From Aphis gossypii (taxonomy: Eukaryota; Arthropoda; Insecta; Hemiptera; Aphididae), in the NCBI RefSeq assembly GCF_020184175.1, contig NC_065531.1, forward strand, positions 39,639,213 through 39,703,212: a stretch of 64,000 bases of DNA, in the 5' to 3' direction. Below, in pieces: positions 28,041 through 41,400 of this stretch (position 1 is its first letter; each line of letters starts with the position of its first letter). Made by a program: the position numbers and the translations under genes. Below the pieces are notes generated by a model that worked only from the letters and a program-made list of their open reading frames with translations, had not been told where the DNA came from and ran no database searches.

Positions 28041-29720
28041 ATTTAGTAAGTGTACACGTCATTCGCTTTGGACAGTCGTCTGCACGCAGATAAGTCACAG
28101 TGCACGCGTAATAAACAGGTAGGTGGACATATACTTGTATTATTATTTCGAGTATTTTGAGAAAAGTCGCTCTCTAACCCCGTGGACAACATCACCCGCA
28201 GCGGACAGTCGTCGATCACGACAGTCCGACTCGCATGCTAACGCCGCTTCGAACGTGATAGTGTGATACAGGATGTCCATCATCGCAACCGCCAATGAAT
28301 TTTTAGTTTTTTTTTTCCATACTCATAGTTAATGTTTGGGTACATGATTTCGGATGATATCGTTTATTACAGTTATTCGTGCGACTACAGTTCACATAAG
28401 TTTTTACCATTTTTGTAGGTTTATACTTTATGTACTCAGTTGCTTATATATGTACCAGCAGCGTGTCTTGGAAATCTGCAGAGACGGATCAGTTTATGTA
28501 TACGGCGTTGTTGTTCGTGTTAACGTTTTTTAAACGTCAAACTGCTGCCGATTTCTTCGATCAAATAGTTGGACGGATTTCAATGTTTATGTAACTGCAG
28601 TCTGGCCGTGGAAACGGATGTAGGTACATAGAAGAGACGCGTATAACGGTATACAGAATAAACCAATGATCGCGAATGTGTAGACGACGTGTCAAGACAC
28701 CCTGTACGTGTCGCAATACATAAGTAGTGCATATAGTATAACAACCGAACGATGTTGTATATAATTAAAATACACGTATTTATGTATATATATATAGTTC
28801 GTCCGGCACAACCGGCCGGAGACGGACTCGTTTTCGAACGGTTTTCTGGACACGGCGACGGGCCCAAAGGCTATACTTACGTGCAACCCATTTATATGCA
28901 CACGTATATATACGTATAAAATGTATTTATTGTATATTATTATTATTGGGTACGTCACGTCAAATCTCGATCGTATATCATGGCATCGTATTTATAATAT
29001 GTTTATATTATATACTCTATACTACACGCGCGTGCACGAAAACCCGTACAGGCGGCCGACGGCGAATTATGTGCCATCGTCTGCATCACAACCTGTCCCG
29101 TAAATTATGTGTGCCTACGTAGTTATATTGTTACGGTACTGCCGGCGACGGCCGACGCTCCGATCCCTGGAACGGACGAGGCCGGGGGCGAGAGTTTTCG
29201 GTGAAACTGTGACGGTGTATTATCGTAATTTTTTGCTCTCCGCGGTACGAAAATAAATACCATATACCCGACGTGTACGTATATATAATCCGCCAAATAT
29301 AATACATTAATAATATTTGTATAATAAATTAATTTTAATAAATTAAAACTCTTACGATCCAACAGTCAATGGACTATACGCGTACATACTGCGGGCGGAT
29401 TTAGTCCTGGACCGTTTCGAGACCGCGTCCCGCGGCCTGAAACACGCCGTCGAGAATAATATTATAATATATTATTACTATCATTATTCGATTAATCCGG
29501 TCAAATAACCGTATTATTTTTTAACTGCGTTTTAAGGAAACCTTCGGACAATGTGTACTTATATAAAATTATAAACCTATATATACGCAGCACAAATTAC
29601 GCGCATCCGCGTATCCGTCGCGGACGGACGAAGGAACTATCACGACTTGTGTGATCTCGTTTTTAGATACATCTAACACTTACTTTAAAGTGTTTGACGT
29701 TTCGTAGATAATTGTGTAAT
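28041..29720. other. Large GC/CpG-rich island
   Basis: The longest compositionally distinct stretch in the window, with strongly CpG-rich cores at about 28.15-28.26, 28.80-28.87, 29.03-29.06 and 29.13-29.20 kb (for example GCCGGCGACGGCCGACG). Open frames on both strands change into A+T-rich residues where the islands end. No domain or convincing exon was found. It fits a promoter or enhancer cluster. Confidence 0.5.
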
Positions 29721-32700
29721 AATGACTTTAATAGACGTTTCTAAATTTCACATGTAAAAACACGTGTTTTTAAATAATAATATATGAATGTTAGGATAAT
29801 AGTGATAAAGCCTTTATTAGAGGCGTGACGATAGAGTGACAGACATAAAGCCATTCACAAGTCCACAAGTGACTGCAGAGAGTATGAGGTCCAATCGGTC
29901 ATCACCAAATGTTAAACATTGAATTTGATACTAACTTTATTAAAAACAATATATTTTATTATGGTCCACTATTGCGCTTTGTACATTATACGAGTATTAT
30001 GGTGCACACTATTGTGCTTTATATATACGAAATTATATAATTTACTATATTATACTGTTAACTACAAGTAAATTAAAGTTATAATATTTTACGAACAATT
30101 AAGTATTAACATTGTTTGATTAATGATTATATTCGGTATAAAGGTTTTCCTAGTATTGTGATTTCATTGTATTTGGAATCGATGCTCTAAAACTTTGTCG
30201 AGATAGCGATGGCGCCACATAAGACAAACCGTAAACACTAGTCAATATTCGATTCTTATTATTATATTAGAACAATGTGTTGATAAAATAAACATTTGAC
30301 AATTATTAGTTTTCTTGGTTTTTGTAAACGTTTATATAGTTACTTACGTATCAATGGTCTCTCGTCATAATATAAGCTTATTATTTTATTTTATTTTACT
30401 TAGCGTAGGCATAAATATATATATATATATATATTTCAGCTATCTAAAATATACCAGAATAAGACCACAACACGTCATATCAATTTATTATTTTATATTT
30501 TACTTGATAAATATTGTATAAATGTATTCTTATTCATGCTTTTAATATCTATTATTAATAAACCGTAATACAAATTATAAAACTCAAGATGATTATACAC
30601 AATGTATTATATTACCGTTAATATAATATTATGTACATAATTGTCTTTGTCTATGTAAAATAAAATAAATTTGAAATACCTAGTCATCGTTTTTAAATTA
30701 ACTGTTTTTATTAAATCTTTATCCTACATTCCCACGTGACTATACGAGTACACACATTGAATAACTTTATAATTCGTAATATCTCGACATTTCCATTATC
30801 CCTTGAAATTAACAAAATTACTACATTATATCGAAATATTTTTAAAATATATGTGTTGTTTAAAATATATTTTTACGTTGACTATATCCAAACGGTGATG
30901 GTTTCTCCCTTCAAAATATCCATCCCCATTCTAAACCAAATGGAAACTAGGAGGTCCCCTAATCGTGGTACCTATAATTTAAAAATAGGGGTCGTACCCT
31001 CATCCTACGAGCAGCTGCAGTGAATTTGTGTGAGTCAAATGAGTAGTAGGTACGCACATTTTAAATTATTTCCAAAACTATGCCAGCAGTATAACATAAA
31101 TATATAACTACAAATTTGAGGACGATGCATGGTTTTTGAAAACTGGTAAGCGATTTGCTTACTTTTTACACGCGTAGCAAACTGCAGTACTCAAAGAATC
31201 CACATGATTCATCTATATTACTGCTGCGGCAAGTGTCGGATAAAAAATATAAATAAACCATTGCTGTGCTAAATATAATACCATTTTATGATGACGTATA
31301 CGTAGTAAAAAAGGCATGATTTTTAAATGTTGATCCTATACATCACGTAAACAGTAGATCAAGCCCAAATAACCTACTATAGTGCTGGGTATAACAATAA
31401 ATAATTACAATTTTTTTACTTTACCATACCTATAGTATTAATTATTCTAAGATATAATCGTATGTAAAAAATAAAAATTGTACTAATTTAATTTAACCTC
31501 CAAATTCTGTGCTGTACTATTGAATGACGTCTTTATTAAAGTAATCTCGTGTTATTGTTTTTTATTTTTACTCTTTACGTATATGCTTATTTTGTTATTC
31601 TATACAGTGTATATTTACCTTAATAAATAAATAGTATATGGAAAATATAATTTGAAACTATTGAGGAAAACAACAAATTATACATAAATAAAAAAATTAA
31701 AAACATTTGTATATTATGATGAAATATGTAAAAATGTATAAAATAAAATAGAATTTATACATGGTTTAATGAAGAAGTACCTACCTCAAAAATCCCCTTC
31801 TCACACGTATCTAACTTTACTACGTCACTGGTTCCCCTCCCCGAAAACTATTTCCTGTAATTTCAATGTGATTTCGACCTATATGCTAGTATGATACTGT
31901 GATGTACATACTACATAGTTGGTACATACATAGACACATAGTTTCATACTATTATGAAATAACCGATAACCGTTTCAACGATTTGATGACTAAAATCGTA
32001 CAATAAAATATTAATTTATTGTTATAAACATTACTGCATTCAGTCAAATAATAATTTATATGCAATAAAAAGTTTGAATTACTATAATTATTTCCAATTA
32101 CATTTTTTTTTCTTATGGAACTAGAGTACCTATACAATAATATAATATGTTGTCAGTTTATCACTTATCAGCATACAAAGAATATTATGTACTTTTATTT
32201 CGTATAAGCAATCATGCCACGACTTAACACAAATTAAATATTACACAATTTTATTTTTTAATCTGTAGTATAAATGTTTGGTTAGCTGATTCTAAACAAT
32301 AATATTTTAATGAGTTATAATTTGTAATTTAAATACAATACGAAACGTAGGTAACATGCAAGTATATTATTTTATTAACAGTAAAATAGATTAGATATAT
32401 TTATTTGGTAATATTGAATCGCGTGATTTCTTTCATTATATTACATTAAATTTATTTGAACGAAACGACTAAAGATTATATAATGTTTTTAACAAACAAG
32501 ATACAATAACTTAACGTCTGCGAAAAAATCAAAATGTTTAGTACCTAATACCTATAATATATTCATATTATAATATGTATACAATAAGTTAAGTGTAAAT
32601 GCATAATATCTAGTACAAAGAGTAAAGAGTAATGACTTAGGTTGTATAATCAGTGCTGTAGAATATTTTTATATTATCGTGATAAAAAATAAAAATAGAA

Positions 32701-33934
32701 GTATTGGTTCACGTAAAATAATTTTCTGCCATCAATTCATCATCATTCATCATATAACTAAACACTGTAGCTAATATTTGATGTCACTCGAGAATTTGAA
32801 ATTATTTTTATCTAATTCGATATGTTTTAATTCGTATGAATATAATAATAACAATTATTATTATAAACTATAATAATATGATACGATAATAATTAATATG
32901 TCGTACGTGATTTGTGGAAATATATTACAATGTATGTAGACAGTATGGGCTGTAGCCATAACCAACTACTAAGAAATAATATTTAAATAATATGACGACG
33001 TTATTTACAGCACTGTCTATAAATGACTGGAAATTAGAAATAAATGTATTATTAACCAAAACGATAAAGAAATTATTAAAAGCCGATTCTACTAACTAAC
33101 ATATAATTTTGTTCTTCGAAAAATCGCGTTTAACGGAACGCGTACATACCTACCAACAACATATAAAATCATAATTTTTAAGTTCAATTCTCGAAGAATA
33201 ACAGGAATCGGCTGTACTAACGTGTATGAGCACGCGACACGTAATTGAAGAATTGATACGTTAAATCCACGAAAATCAGCTACAGAATATTACATATTAT
33301 GACGCACCAAAATTCACATTTATGTTTCAAAATCTTGTGTAACTATATAGTAGTCAGTAAATATTATATATTTTATAATGCGGTGACTGCAGGCGACTTA
33401 AATGTAAAAACAAAGAAAATACAGTGTATTTAATACGAATAACGATTGCAGACAGCAGTATATATTTTATTATTTTAATGAATTTAAAATCTTGATCGAC
33501 TCTATTAAAAGTTAAAATGAATAGTGAAATATCTGATTTAAGTTATAACTGTTCTAAATAGAATGTTTAATTTTATATATTTAGATAGAATATATTCGTA
33601 CCTTGCAGTGCAAAAAGTTGCATATATATTATGTTATTTACATTATTATTGCATTTATTTTTCATGATTTTTATTGCATGTATAAATGTGTATACACTAT
33701 ACACATATATTATATGTTTAATGTAACTAAATATGGTCACGCCTCCTCATACATTTGATTATTTTCAATAAAATAAGCAATACATTTTAACTTTTTAAAT
33801 TCAATCATCAATAAAGATACAGAACTATTTTCTATAGGAGCATACTTTAGGAGTATACTCATTATCTTTGAAGAATAAATAATAATTGAACATTTTTACA
33901 GTAAATTTTAAGGATATTTAAATAAATTATAAAT

Positions 33935-33992
33935 TTATAGTTGTGGTCTTAATATATTATATATTATAATACCTATAAGACTACAACTATAA
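33935..33992. repeat. Inverted repeat, 17-bp arms
   Basis: TTATAGTTGTGGTCTTA (33935-33951) and its near-perfect reverse complement (33976-33992) enclose a 24-base A+T spacer; one position differs. It would form a hairpin or a very small fold-back element. There is no coding content. Confidence 0.7.
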
Positions 33993-36856
33993 CAAATAAT
34001 AACGTTGACTGTTAACTTTTAAGTTAAAAATGATTTAGAAAACGGCAGGTAATAATTATAGTGTCATCGGAGAAGAAAAGACAGGATTGAATTAACTCTA
34101 AATAATTATAAAACAAAATTTGCCATATCTAAGTATCTAACCTTTTAAATTAATCTCACCTTGAAATTTGAATATACGTTTATGGTATATATGGGTTATA
34201 GCTTTTTATTTTCTTAGAAATGCATTTCTATTGAGTAGGTATATAGTATTATAGACTATAGTATAGCTCATTGTTTACTCGATTTACAGCGACTGTTAAA
34301 CTTAATGTGTACACACTACACATTTTATTATGCACAGACGAGTATATAAAGGTACCTCCCAGTGAGAACAGGTAAAAATGCATAGGTACATAATACGTAT
34401 CGTATACGTAATAAATAATGCAATTTGTTTAGTCGTTGTTTACAGAGTAGGCAGCCCATCCCGAGCCCACGTCAAGTTCAATGTAAATTCTTAACTCTTG
34501 GACCGTTAATATTATAATAATTGTTATTACCTGTATACCTGTATTATCATTAATAATTTTTATCATTTTACTACCTACATTTGTTCTGATATTTACAAAG
34601 ATTTATGTGCTACACTAGGATTTTAGGTAAATGCATATAATATATTTATACTATACTCCATCGCCCCAAGCACAGCTTAAAAATAAAAATCAATAAATCA
34701 CCATGATTAGTGGTATAAACAGTATAATTCGTAGTTATTTCACACTTAATATAACATTGGTATTATTCAAATTTCAACACTCAATGATATGGTGTTATGA
34801 GGGGACGTTAAACCGACAGAATTTATATAGGTACGTTCTTCTAATGCAACACATATGTCATATTATTGTCATGTATCTAAAACACATATAATAAATAGTA
34901 AACCTATCATTATACGAGTTATGTGTAATACCTACCACTAATACCCTACATACGCATGGCGCATGCATGTAAGTGTTTGTTTTTTGTACTTATGTAATGT
35001 ATATAATATATATGTACATAAATATCGATAAGTAACTAATATAGGAAGCAATTATAGAGATAAAATGCCTATTCCAAAAATTAAATTTTCAAAAGCATTT
35101 TATTATAACCTTCCAAATGTTTTAATAAGTTACTGTAACCCGAAACAACTAAAACAATGAAACAATATTTATCAGTTAAACCCCTCCTACAATCCTAAAT
35201 AGTAAGGATAACTTATAAGTTATAAAAAATGTTTTAAAAAAAAAGTTGAACAATGTGATGGTTTTCTGTGAAATCAAAAGACTTAATGCAAGTCATAAAG
35301 CTATATCGTATTATGTTTATGTACATAATAGGCCGATTCTGTATTATTTCTATTTATTATCATATATTATACTACATTTTAAATTTAATCACTTCAAATT
35401 CTGATGAATTTTTTTATGGAAATAATTACGATTTAATCATTTTTCTAGTTAATTGTTTATGAAAAAAATACTATTATAATTAGACACAATACATACACAT
35501 AGTGTCTCCATAATATTAAATCGAATATTGTATATTTGTACAATTTGATATAAATAAATTATTATCATACACATTCATGTATAATTATGAATATTAATTA
35601 ATAGTCGATGACCAATGGCTGACGGTTAATTATAATAGTCTTTATAATATTATAAATATGGTGAACAGACGTACTATTTTTCGTAGGACAATACTCATTT
35701 TTGATGCATATCCTAGTGTCCTTAACAATAGTGCCTAGTATATGAAATTGTACCTACTCTTTTTTTTTTTGAAAATATTATGGAATAATACATGTTTATG
35801 ATTTTTTATAATTTAGTATTAATTTATATTTTATGGTTCGACCTAATGCATTTAAATTTGATGGTAATACAGTTAATTAAATTTTTTTATCTGTTAATAT
35901 GTAGGAAACATATTAATGAAGTTTTGTATTTATTTATCTAAATTTTACACTTAATATTTTTAAAACATAATTTAAATATCTATACTTTAGTTTAAGTTTA
36001 CTTTAATTAAATTTCAAAGAGTTTTTATCACAAAGACACACACCAATACCAAATAAGGTGGCATAATCCTAAATTTCAAATAATTAGTCAAAGTATATAA
36101 TATTATAATATATATAAAAAAAATAGAATAACCATATGAATAAAAAAAATGTTTATAGAAGGAGATGACAATATAGGCAATATATTGGTAGAATAGTAGG
36201 TATATGCATTGGGCAATTACGAAAGAGGAGAAGCTAAATTTTTATAAGTAGGTACCTTATCTTTTTAATTTATATAATTGGTCACCATAATTATAAATAT
36301 AAAAATACCTAGTTATAATAAATTGTCAAAATCGATTGAACCAATGTGAAATTATTGCGTTTACGGTTTATATAAAAACAAATTTAATTTGCCATAAATA
36401 GGTATATCGTATATTACGCACATAATATAAATAATATGGAGGTTATTAATACTACTTACTATTTCTTAAGTATTTAAGTAACCTGTCAGTATACCAATTA
36501 CCATTTACCGATTTACCAATATATTATAATTAATTGAAAGAATAATTGATTACCTATATTAATTAATTTTATATAAATATATAATAGAAACCTATATAAT
36601 ATTTTATAAATATACATAATACATGAAATTATTCAATTTATTAATCATTATTTATTAGGTTTGCAGTTGCCAATTTTCTATTAGTTATAATATAATAATT
36701 AATAGATACATATAGTCCATATATGATATAAATATATAATAGGTTCAATAGTAACTAAAGGTAAGTAGAAAATATAATACCTTTTATATAAATATATAAT
36801 ACCTAATATAATATAATAATATTTTTAAAAAACTAATAGAAAAATTAGTTTCGCCT

Positions 36857-36869
36857 CCCCCCCCCCCCC
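36857..36869. repeat. C13 homopolymer, possible hAT MITE end
   Basis: Thirteen C in a row, rare here. The sequence that follows, read in reverse, begins CAAGGGCGTATTTGAGTC, which resembles a hAT MITE terminus followed by its usual G-rich tract. No matching left end was found upstream, so it may be a truncated element. Confidence 0.4.
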
Positions 36870-37054
36870 ACATGGTCTTGACTCAAATACGCCCTTGATT
36901 TGAAGATACGTCAGAACTGTAAATAATACATTAAAAAATAAAAATAAATTGTGAAAAACATTAGGTATCTATTTATCATGAAATTCAATAGAATTATTTT
37001 TGTTAATGTGCATATCGTATTTAAATAAACTCATTTTACCAACATGTTTCAACA

Positions 37055-37127
37055 GCCCGGATAGCTCAGTCGGTAGAGCATTAGGCTTTTAACCTAAGGG
37101 TCCAGGGTTCGAGTCCCTGTCCGGGCG
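37055..37127 (+). tRNA. tRNA-Lys (anticodon UUU)
   Basis: A 73-base sequence folds into a complete cloverleaf. The acceptor stem GCCCGGA (37055-37061) pairs with TCCGGGC (37120-37126), and the discriminator is G37127. The D stem is GCTC/GAGC with loop AGTCGGTA. The anticodon stem is TTAGG/CCTAA with loop CTTTTAA, giving anticodon TTT at 37088-37090, which reads lysine codons AAA/AAG. The variable loop is GGGTC, and the T stem CAGGG/CCCTG carries loop TTCGAGT. All stems are fully paired, there is no intron, and CCA is not encoded, as expected for a eukaryotic nuclear tRNA. The internal RNA polymerase III boxes are intact: A box at 37062-37073, B box GGTTCGAGTCC at 37106-37116. A run of seven T follows closely. 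The gene is solitary, with no other tRNA nearby. It should be a functional lysine tRNA used in cytoplasmic translation. Confidence 0.97.
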
Positions 37128-37130
37128 AGC

Positions 37131-37137
37131 TTTTTTT
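37131..37137 (+). terminator. RNA polymerase III terminator of tRNA-Lys
   Basis: A run of seven T begins four bases after the tRNA-Lys 3' end. This is the normal RNA polymerase III stop signal and supports the gene being transcribed on the plus strand. Confidence 0.9.
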
Positions 37138-38290
37138 GCATGTTTTTCATGCAATATTTTTAATTTTTTTTATGAATTTCATTTGAATTGACGGTGCCCG
37201 AAAGTCTAGCGCTCATGTTTACCATGTAACATTTTTCCGACTACAGGAAACGCACAAAACCACGAAATTTTCAAAATCACGTCTACTGACCGCGTTCAAC
37301 AGATGGCGCACCTCGTACCGCATTGGTTGAACAATTATTTCTCGGTCGATTATAATTTTTAGTAATAAATAATAGGTTACTATTATAATTTCACTATGGT
37401 GTAATAGGTTTTACGATTTAATCGTTAAATCACATGGTATTATTGCCATAAAAATAAAATCTTAAATCACGAATAACCCACACAATCTGCATTTCCGCGA
37501 TATGCTTCTTATGACTTTGATTTATGTGTTTGATTTAAAAAAATAAAATTATGAATTCAGTAGGGATTTGATTAATTTTTTATAAGGGTTGTTATTCGTT
37601 TGTTTTCAATTTGAATTTCCTGTTCGCTTCAGAACGACCGTTCCTGATAAGTGATGACCGATGAATCCCTGCCGCACGTTGCGATTTCTATGAAATAAAA
37701 TAAACGAAATATTTTTATTGCAGGAAACGAACGGAACAAAAAGCTTACATTATTGATGACTGTTGTATAAAATATAGAGTGATGTTGTAAGATGTGATTT
37801 GACTGGATTGAATTTGTGTCATTATGTACTTATTAATAAAGTACTACTAACTATGATAAACAGGATGTGCTACACTGAGATGTATATGTGTTATATAATG
37901 ATATAATTTATTGGTGTAATGGTGTATTACGGTATTATTATTCTTATTCGGGTAGGTATTATAGTAAAAAGCATGATTGAGCATATATTCTAAGACCATA
38001 ATAATATGTCAAATTACTATTTACGGTTTAAATTGCATTTGTACCTCCTAGGATTAAACCGATGTTTTTTTGTACTTTATAACATCGAATGGCGTCAAAA
38101 CTCGAAAAATCGTATTACATTAATATACTCGTATGACGTATGTACATGTGTGATATTGCAATATTTTTAATCGATGGTTCGCTCGGGAATCAAAACAATC
38201 ATCATAATATTATATAAAGTCGAAAGAATAATAGCTATAGTTTATCGATACTTACTCATAAGTAATAAGTTATGAATTTATAATATAATT
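37138..38290. other. Intergenic DNA downstream of tRNA-Lys
   Basis: Slightly GC-richer for the first 200 bases, then A+T-rich. No gene or repeat recognised. Confidence 0.65.
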
Positions 38291-38308
38291 ATTTATAAAG
38301 CCTGTAAG

Positions 38309-38348
38309 CACGCGATCCGGCGACGAGCCCGTCGGCGGGTTTCGCGTG
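38309..38348. other. Strong GC-rich hairpin
   Basis: CACGCGA (38309-38315) pairs perfectly with TCGCGTG (38342-38348). Inside, CCGGCGACG (38317-38325) pairs with CGTCGGCGG (38330-38338) with one mismatch around a four-base AGCC loop. The two stems are separated by a small 1 by 3 internal loop. Sixteen base pairs with very high G+C in A+T-rich surroundings are hard to ascribe to composition. It could be a structured RNA element in a 5' leader, a protein-binding palindrome, or a piece of a repeat. Confidence 0.6.
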
Positions 38349-38734
38349 TACATTGGATTTAATTTTAATAGGTACACATTATGTCGAACTTGGTCGTATG
38401 TGTGCCTATAAAAATATACCTCTTGGTGTATAATTATACATGTAAATCGTCGTAAACGACCGACCGTACACCGTCGCTATGGATATAGAAGAGCAATTAA
38501 TATTACCTCTATACCTATATGTAAAATACCATTCGTCGTGGTCGTCGCCGCCAATGTTATTTTTTTCCTCAAATATATAATATTATAATACACGAAGTCG
38601 ATGGACGATATTGAGACGCCACTACAGCAGCAGTACTAGTGAGTGGGTAAAGAGATGCAGTGTTAGAGCTTCGTCGTTACCGGAGGAGATAATAACGTTT
38701 CCAGTTTTTTTTTTTTACTTGTGTATGTGAGAGT

Positions 38735-38750
38735 GAGTGTGTGTGTGTGT
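38735..38750. repeat. (GT)n tract with G-rich tail
   Basis: A GT-type run (GTGAGTGTGTGTGTGTGT) leads straight into AGGGGAGGGG and GGTGCG. It is the only clear GT dinucleotide run noted and lies in the 38.3-38.8 kb GC-rich patch. Confidence 0.85.
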
Positions 38751-38840
38751 AGGGGAGGGGGGTGCGTGATCCGATCGAAATTCGTTTACATACGATAGAT
38801 TCGAAAACCTACGTTTAAAGGGCATATAGATCGAGTACTC

Positions 38841-40200
38841 CTTGATTAGTGATTTGTACGCCTCAAGTATAAAATCGAAACGGATTGGAAAAAAGCGTTT
38901 TCCACATATACCTAGGTACGCACAACAATATTATATAATATGTGAAAAAGCCCACACGCCGTCTGTAACTATATAATAATATGTTTATTATTATGCCATG
39001 TTAAAGCGGGGTGGTCCATTTAATTGGATATACTCATTTTATCGATCAATTGTAATATTCTTCATATACAAAAGCGGTTTTTAATGTTTTCGTGTACCGT
39101 TAAAAGCACTTAAGTAGTTTCATAAAACATAATATAAACTATTCAGTATTCTTAGGTTTTTCAAAATTTGTTTTTAATTAGTTAAATGATTGATCGAAAT
39201 TAAGTGACAATATGTGACCCGTGAAGTGTATTTTCTATGATCCATTTACTATTCCTGCACAATCTTCTGACCTTCAAATAATTAAATGACGATTAAATTG
39301 AAAAAAATGTTTTTCGATGATTAATGATAAACCTTAACATCGAGATGGATGTTAAAATATTACAATACATATTTTATTCGACTAAAAATTTTGGAATTAT
39401 GGTTAAAAAAAAAAATTTAAAGCTTAAAAAATCCGAGCTACGCCATAGTTTCGGTTAGCCGTGAGGCTCCCGTCATGCACTCATGCATCATTAGTCATTA
39501 CACACTACAATCGTGTTATTTATTATTCTGTTTGTCGATCTAGATACCAATTTTGATCTACGGCGGCTTCATTATTACAACATAATTTCGTAAAAAATTC
39601 CGAGTCAGTAACATAGATATACGTATGAGCTAGCGGTATCAAGTAGTAAGCACAGATGAAATATAGTAAATAAATTTATTAAGTTACTAGCAAGCAATAT
39701 AGCTCATATAAATACATTAACCATTAGGATCCGAAAATGTCCACACCTTATTTACGGTTCCGACGTGCTGCAAATAAAGTTGTTTCAACATAATAGGTAT
39801 GTCATTATATTGTATATCAAAGCATCTAAATGTGGTATATGTCAAAATTATAACCACCCAATGCTTTAAAAAATGTAATAGTAAAAAAATATGCACCATT
39901 GGTTAATGGTTATGTAACTTAATTGTTTATAAACTATAGTAAGTTGAGTAACAAAAAATATAACACTTACGGATATAATAAAACCTATGTTGATAACACT
40001 AGCAGTTGCATATAGGTATAATAAATAATAATTTACGTATGATACCTTTAGTTGATCGTGGTTGATGGTATTATCGTAAAAAAAAAATGAAATTAAAATT
40101 ATTGTAAATTATCTATTACGAATTACGATGTATTATGATAAAATAATATTAATTTTTGTAGATGATTTTTGGGGGCGCCCTCTCCCCTTCCTCTTACCAT
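38841..40200. other. A+T-rich non-coding DNA
   Basis: No supportable gene. A GGGGGCGCCC to CCCC run near 40171 may be the interior of a MITE, but no ends were found. Confidence 0.6.
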
Positions 40201-41400
40201 CTTACACAAAGGTATGTTAAAATATTAGTCGTCTTGAAATGTTAATGGATTTCCGCGCCTACGTATCTAGTAACCAGTAAGTAATCTACGGGTATGTTGT
40301 GCGAGTAATTGTACACGATTAGAGTCGGTGTCGAGCGGATATCCCGCACATTCCCGCCCCGAACAACATCGTTTCGGGTCGTCGTCGGACGTATGGGCGA
40401 AGGCCATCGCAACCACCGCAATGCGGTCCGCCGCCAGAGATTATAATAAGACAGTATTTCCGAACATTTCTTCTCTCGGTTATCTTTTTTATTAATCGTT
40501 TCTGATTTTTTTTCTTCTTATTTTTACCTCCGTCCGTCGCGTCGGTTCTCACGTATTTATCGCCGCCGCGCGCATAGTTTAGCGTTTAGACTTGAAATAT
40601 ATAGGTAAATAATGTGTTCTGAAATTTACGAACAATCTTCGCTTTAACCGAACTCCGATGCAGATGATTTGATGACATGTGATCTTCGCTCGCTTTATAC
40701 AAATAATGCGGAATAGGTGACGACGAAAACCGTATTGTAAATAATATAATATATACCTATATAGTGTCCAACGAAATCCCGTAAAAAAGGTCACACATAT
40801 GTTATCATGTAGATAACCTCCGTTTGAAAAATACGTTTGAACGACCAATATTCTTACCGCGAATGTCAATTTTCCGGTTTACGCACACATCCGACGCACG
40901 ATTTGGAAAAAAAAACAAAAAAAAAACACTCAACTACGAGTCTTGCTGATGAATATTATACAATAATGTCATTATAATACATTATATTGTTGTACGTACA
41001 CTTTCCACGTCACTGCGTCACTCATTGTTTGTGTTGTTTCTCATGATATTGCAACAAGTAACAACAGTGTGTCTGTCTATGTACCTAAGCGCTTTCTTAT
41101 TAAATTAATTAACTACCAAAATTTTGGTGAAATTGCGCATTTACGCCGCCGTGAGACTTTTGTACACGACATAACATATTGTTTTGTTGTTGTGCATAGG
41201 AAATCCGTCTACACGGATAAAAGTATTTTGGTTTTTGATTAAAAAAATAATAGTTACAATGTCGATCTGCATTATACGGGCCGCCACTGCATAATTCAAC
41301 GCAACGGGATTTGATATGAGTACTACACGCGATGGACGAATAATATTATAATATTGTACAAGCGCGATAAGCTTTAATATAATATAATATACTGTTGGCT
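40201..41400. other. GC/CpG-rich patch
   Basis: Richest at 40319-40570. On the minus strand a frame is open from about 40605 to 40319; it is Lys/Arg-rich, then Gly/Arg-rich, and lacks a good ATG near its start. A possible donor (GGAG|GTAAAA) interrupts it. No family recognised, so it is not called as a gene. Confidence 0.45.

Larger units (their letters stand above)
29721..37054. other. A+T desert upstream of tRNA-Lys
   Basis: No protein gene. Contains the inverted repeat at 33935-33992, dispersed ATATAAATATATAATA words at about 36.57, 36.73 and 36.79 kb, and the C13 tract at 36857. A TACGTCACTG at 31821-31830 resembles a lone hAT end. Confidence 0.7.
38291..38840. other. GC-rich patch
   Basis: Contains the strong hairpin at 38309-38348, a CGTCGTGGTCGTCGCCGCC stretch near 38534, and a GT/G-rich tract ending near 38765. 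No coding frame. Promoter-like in texture. Confidence 0.5.

Noticed and set aside
31606..31830. Possible hAT element between CAGTGTATATTTAC and TACGTCACTG
   Set aside because: Ends do not match each other and the flanking 8-mers differ; only the right end looks hAT-like.
39717..39899. 60-codon minus-strand frame that looks protein-like near its end
   Set aside because: No recognised family, no splice context, and too short to exceed chance.
40319..40608. Lys/Arg-rich minus-strand frame in a CpG patch
   Set aside because: No ATG near the start, no recognised family, and the open frame follows GC content.
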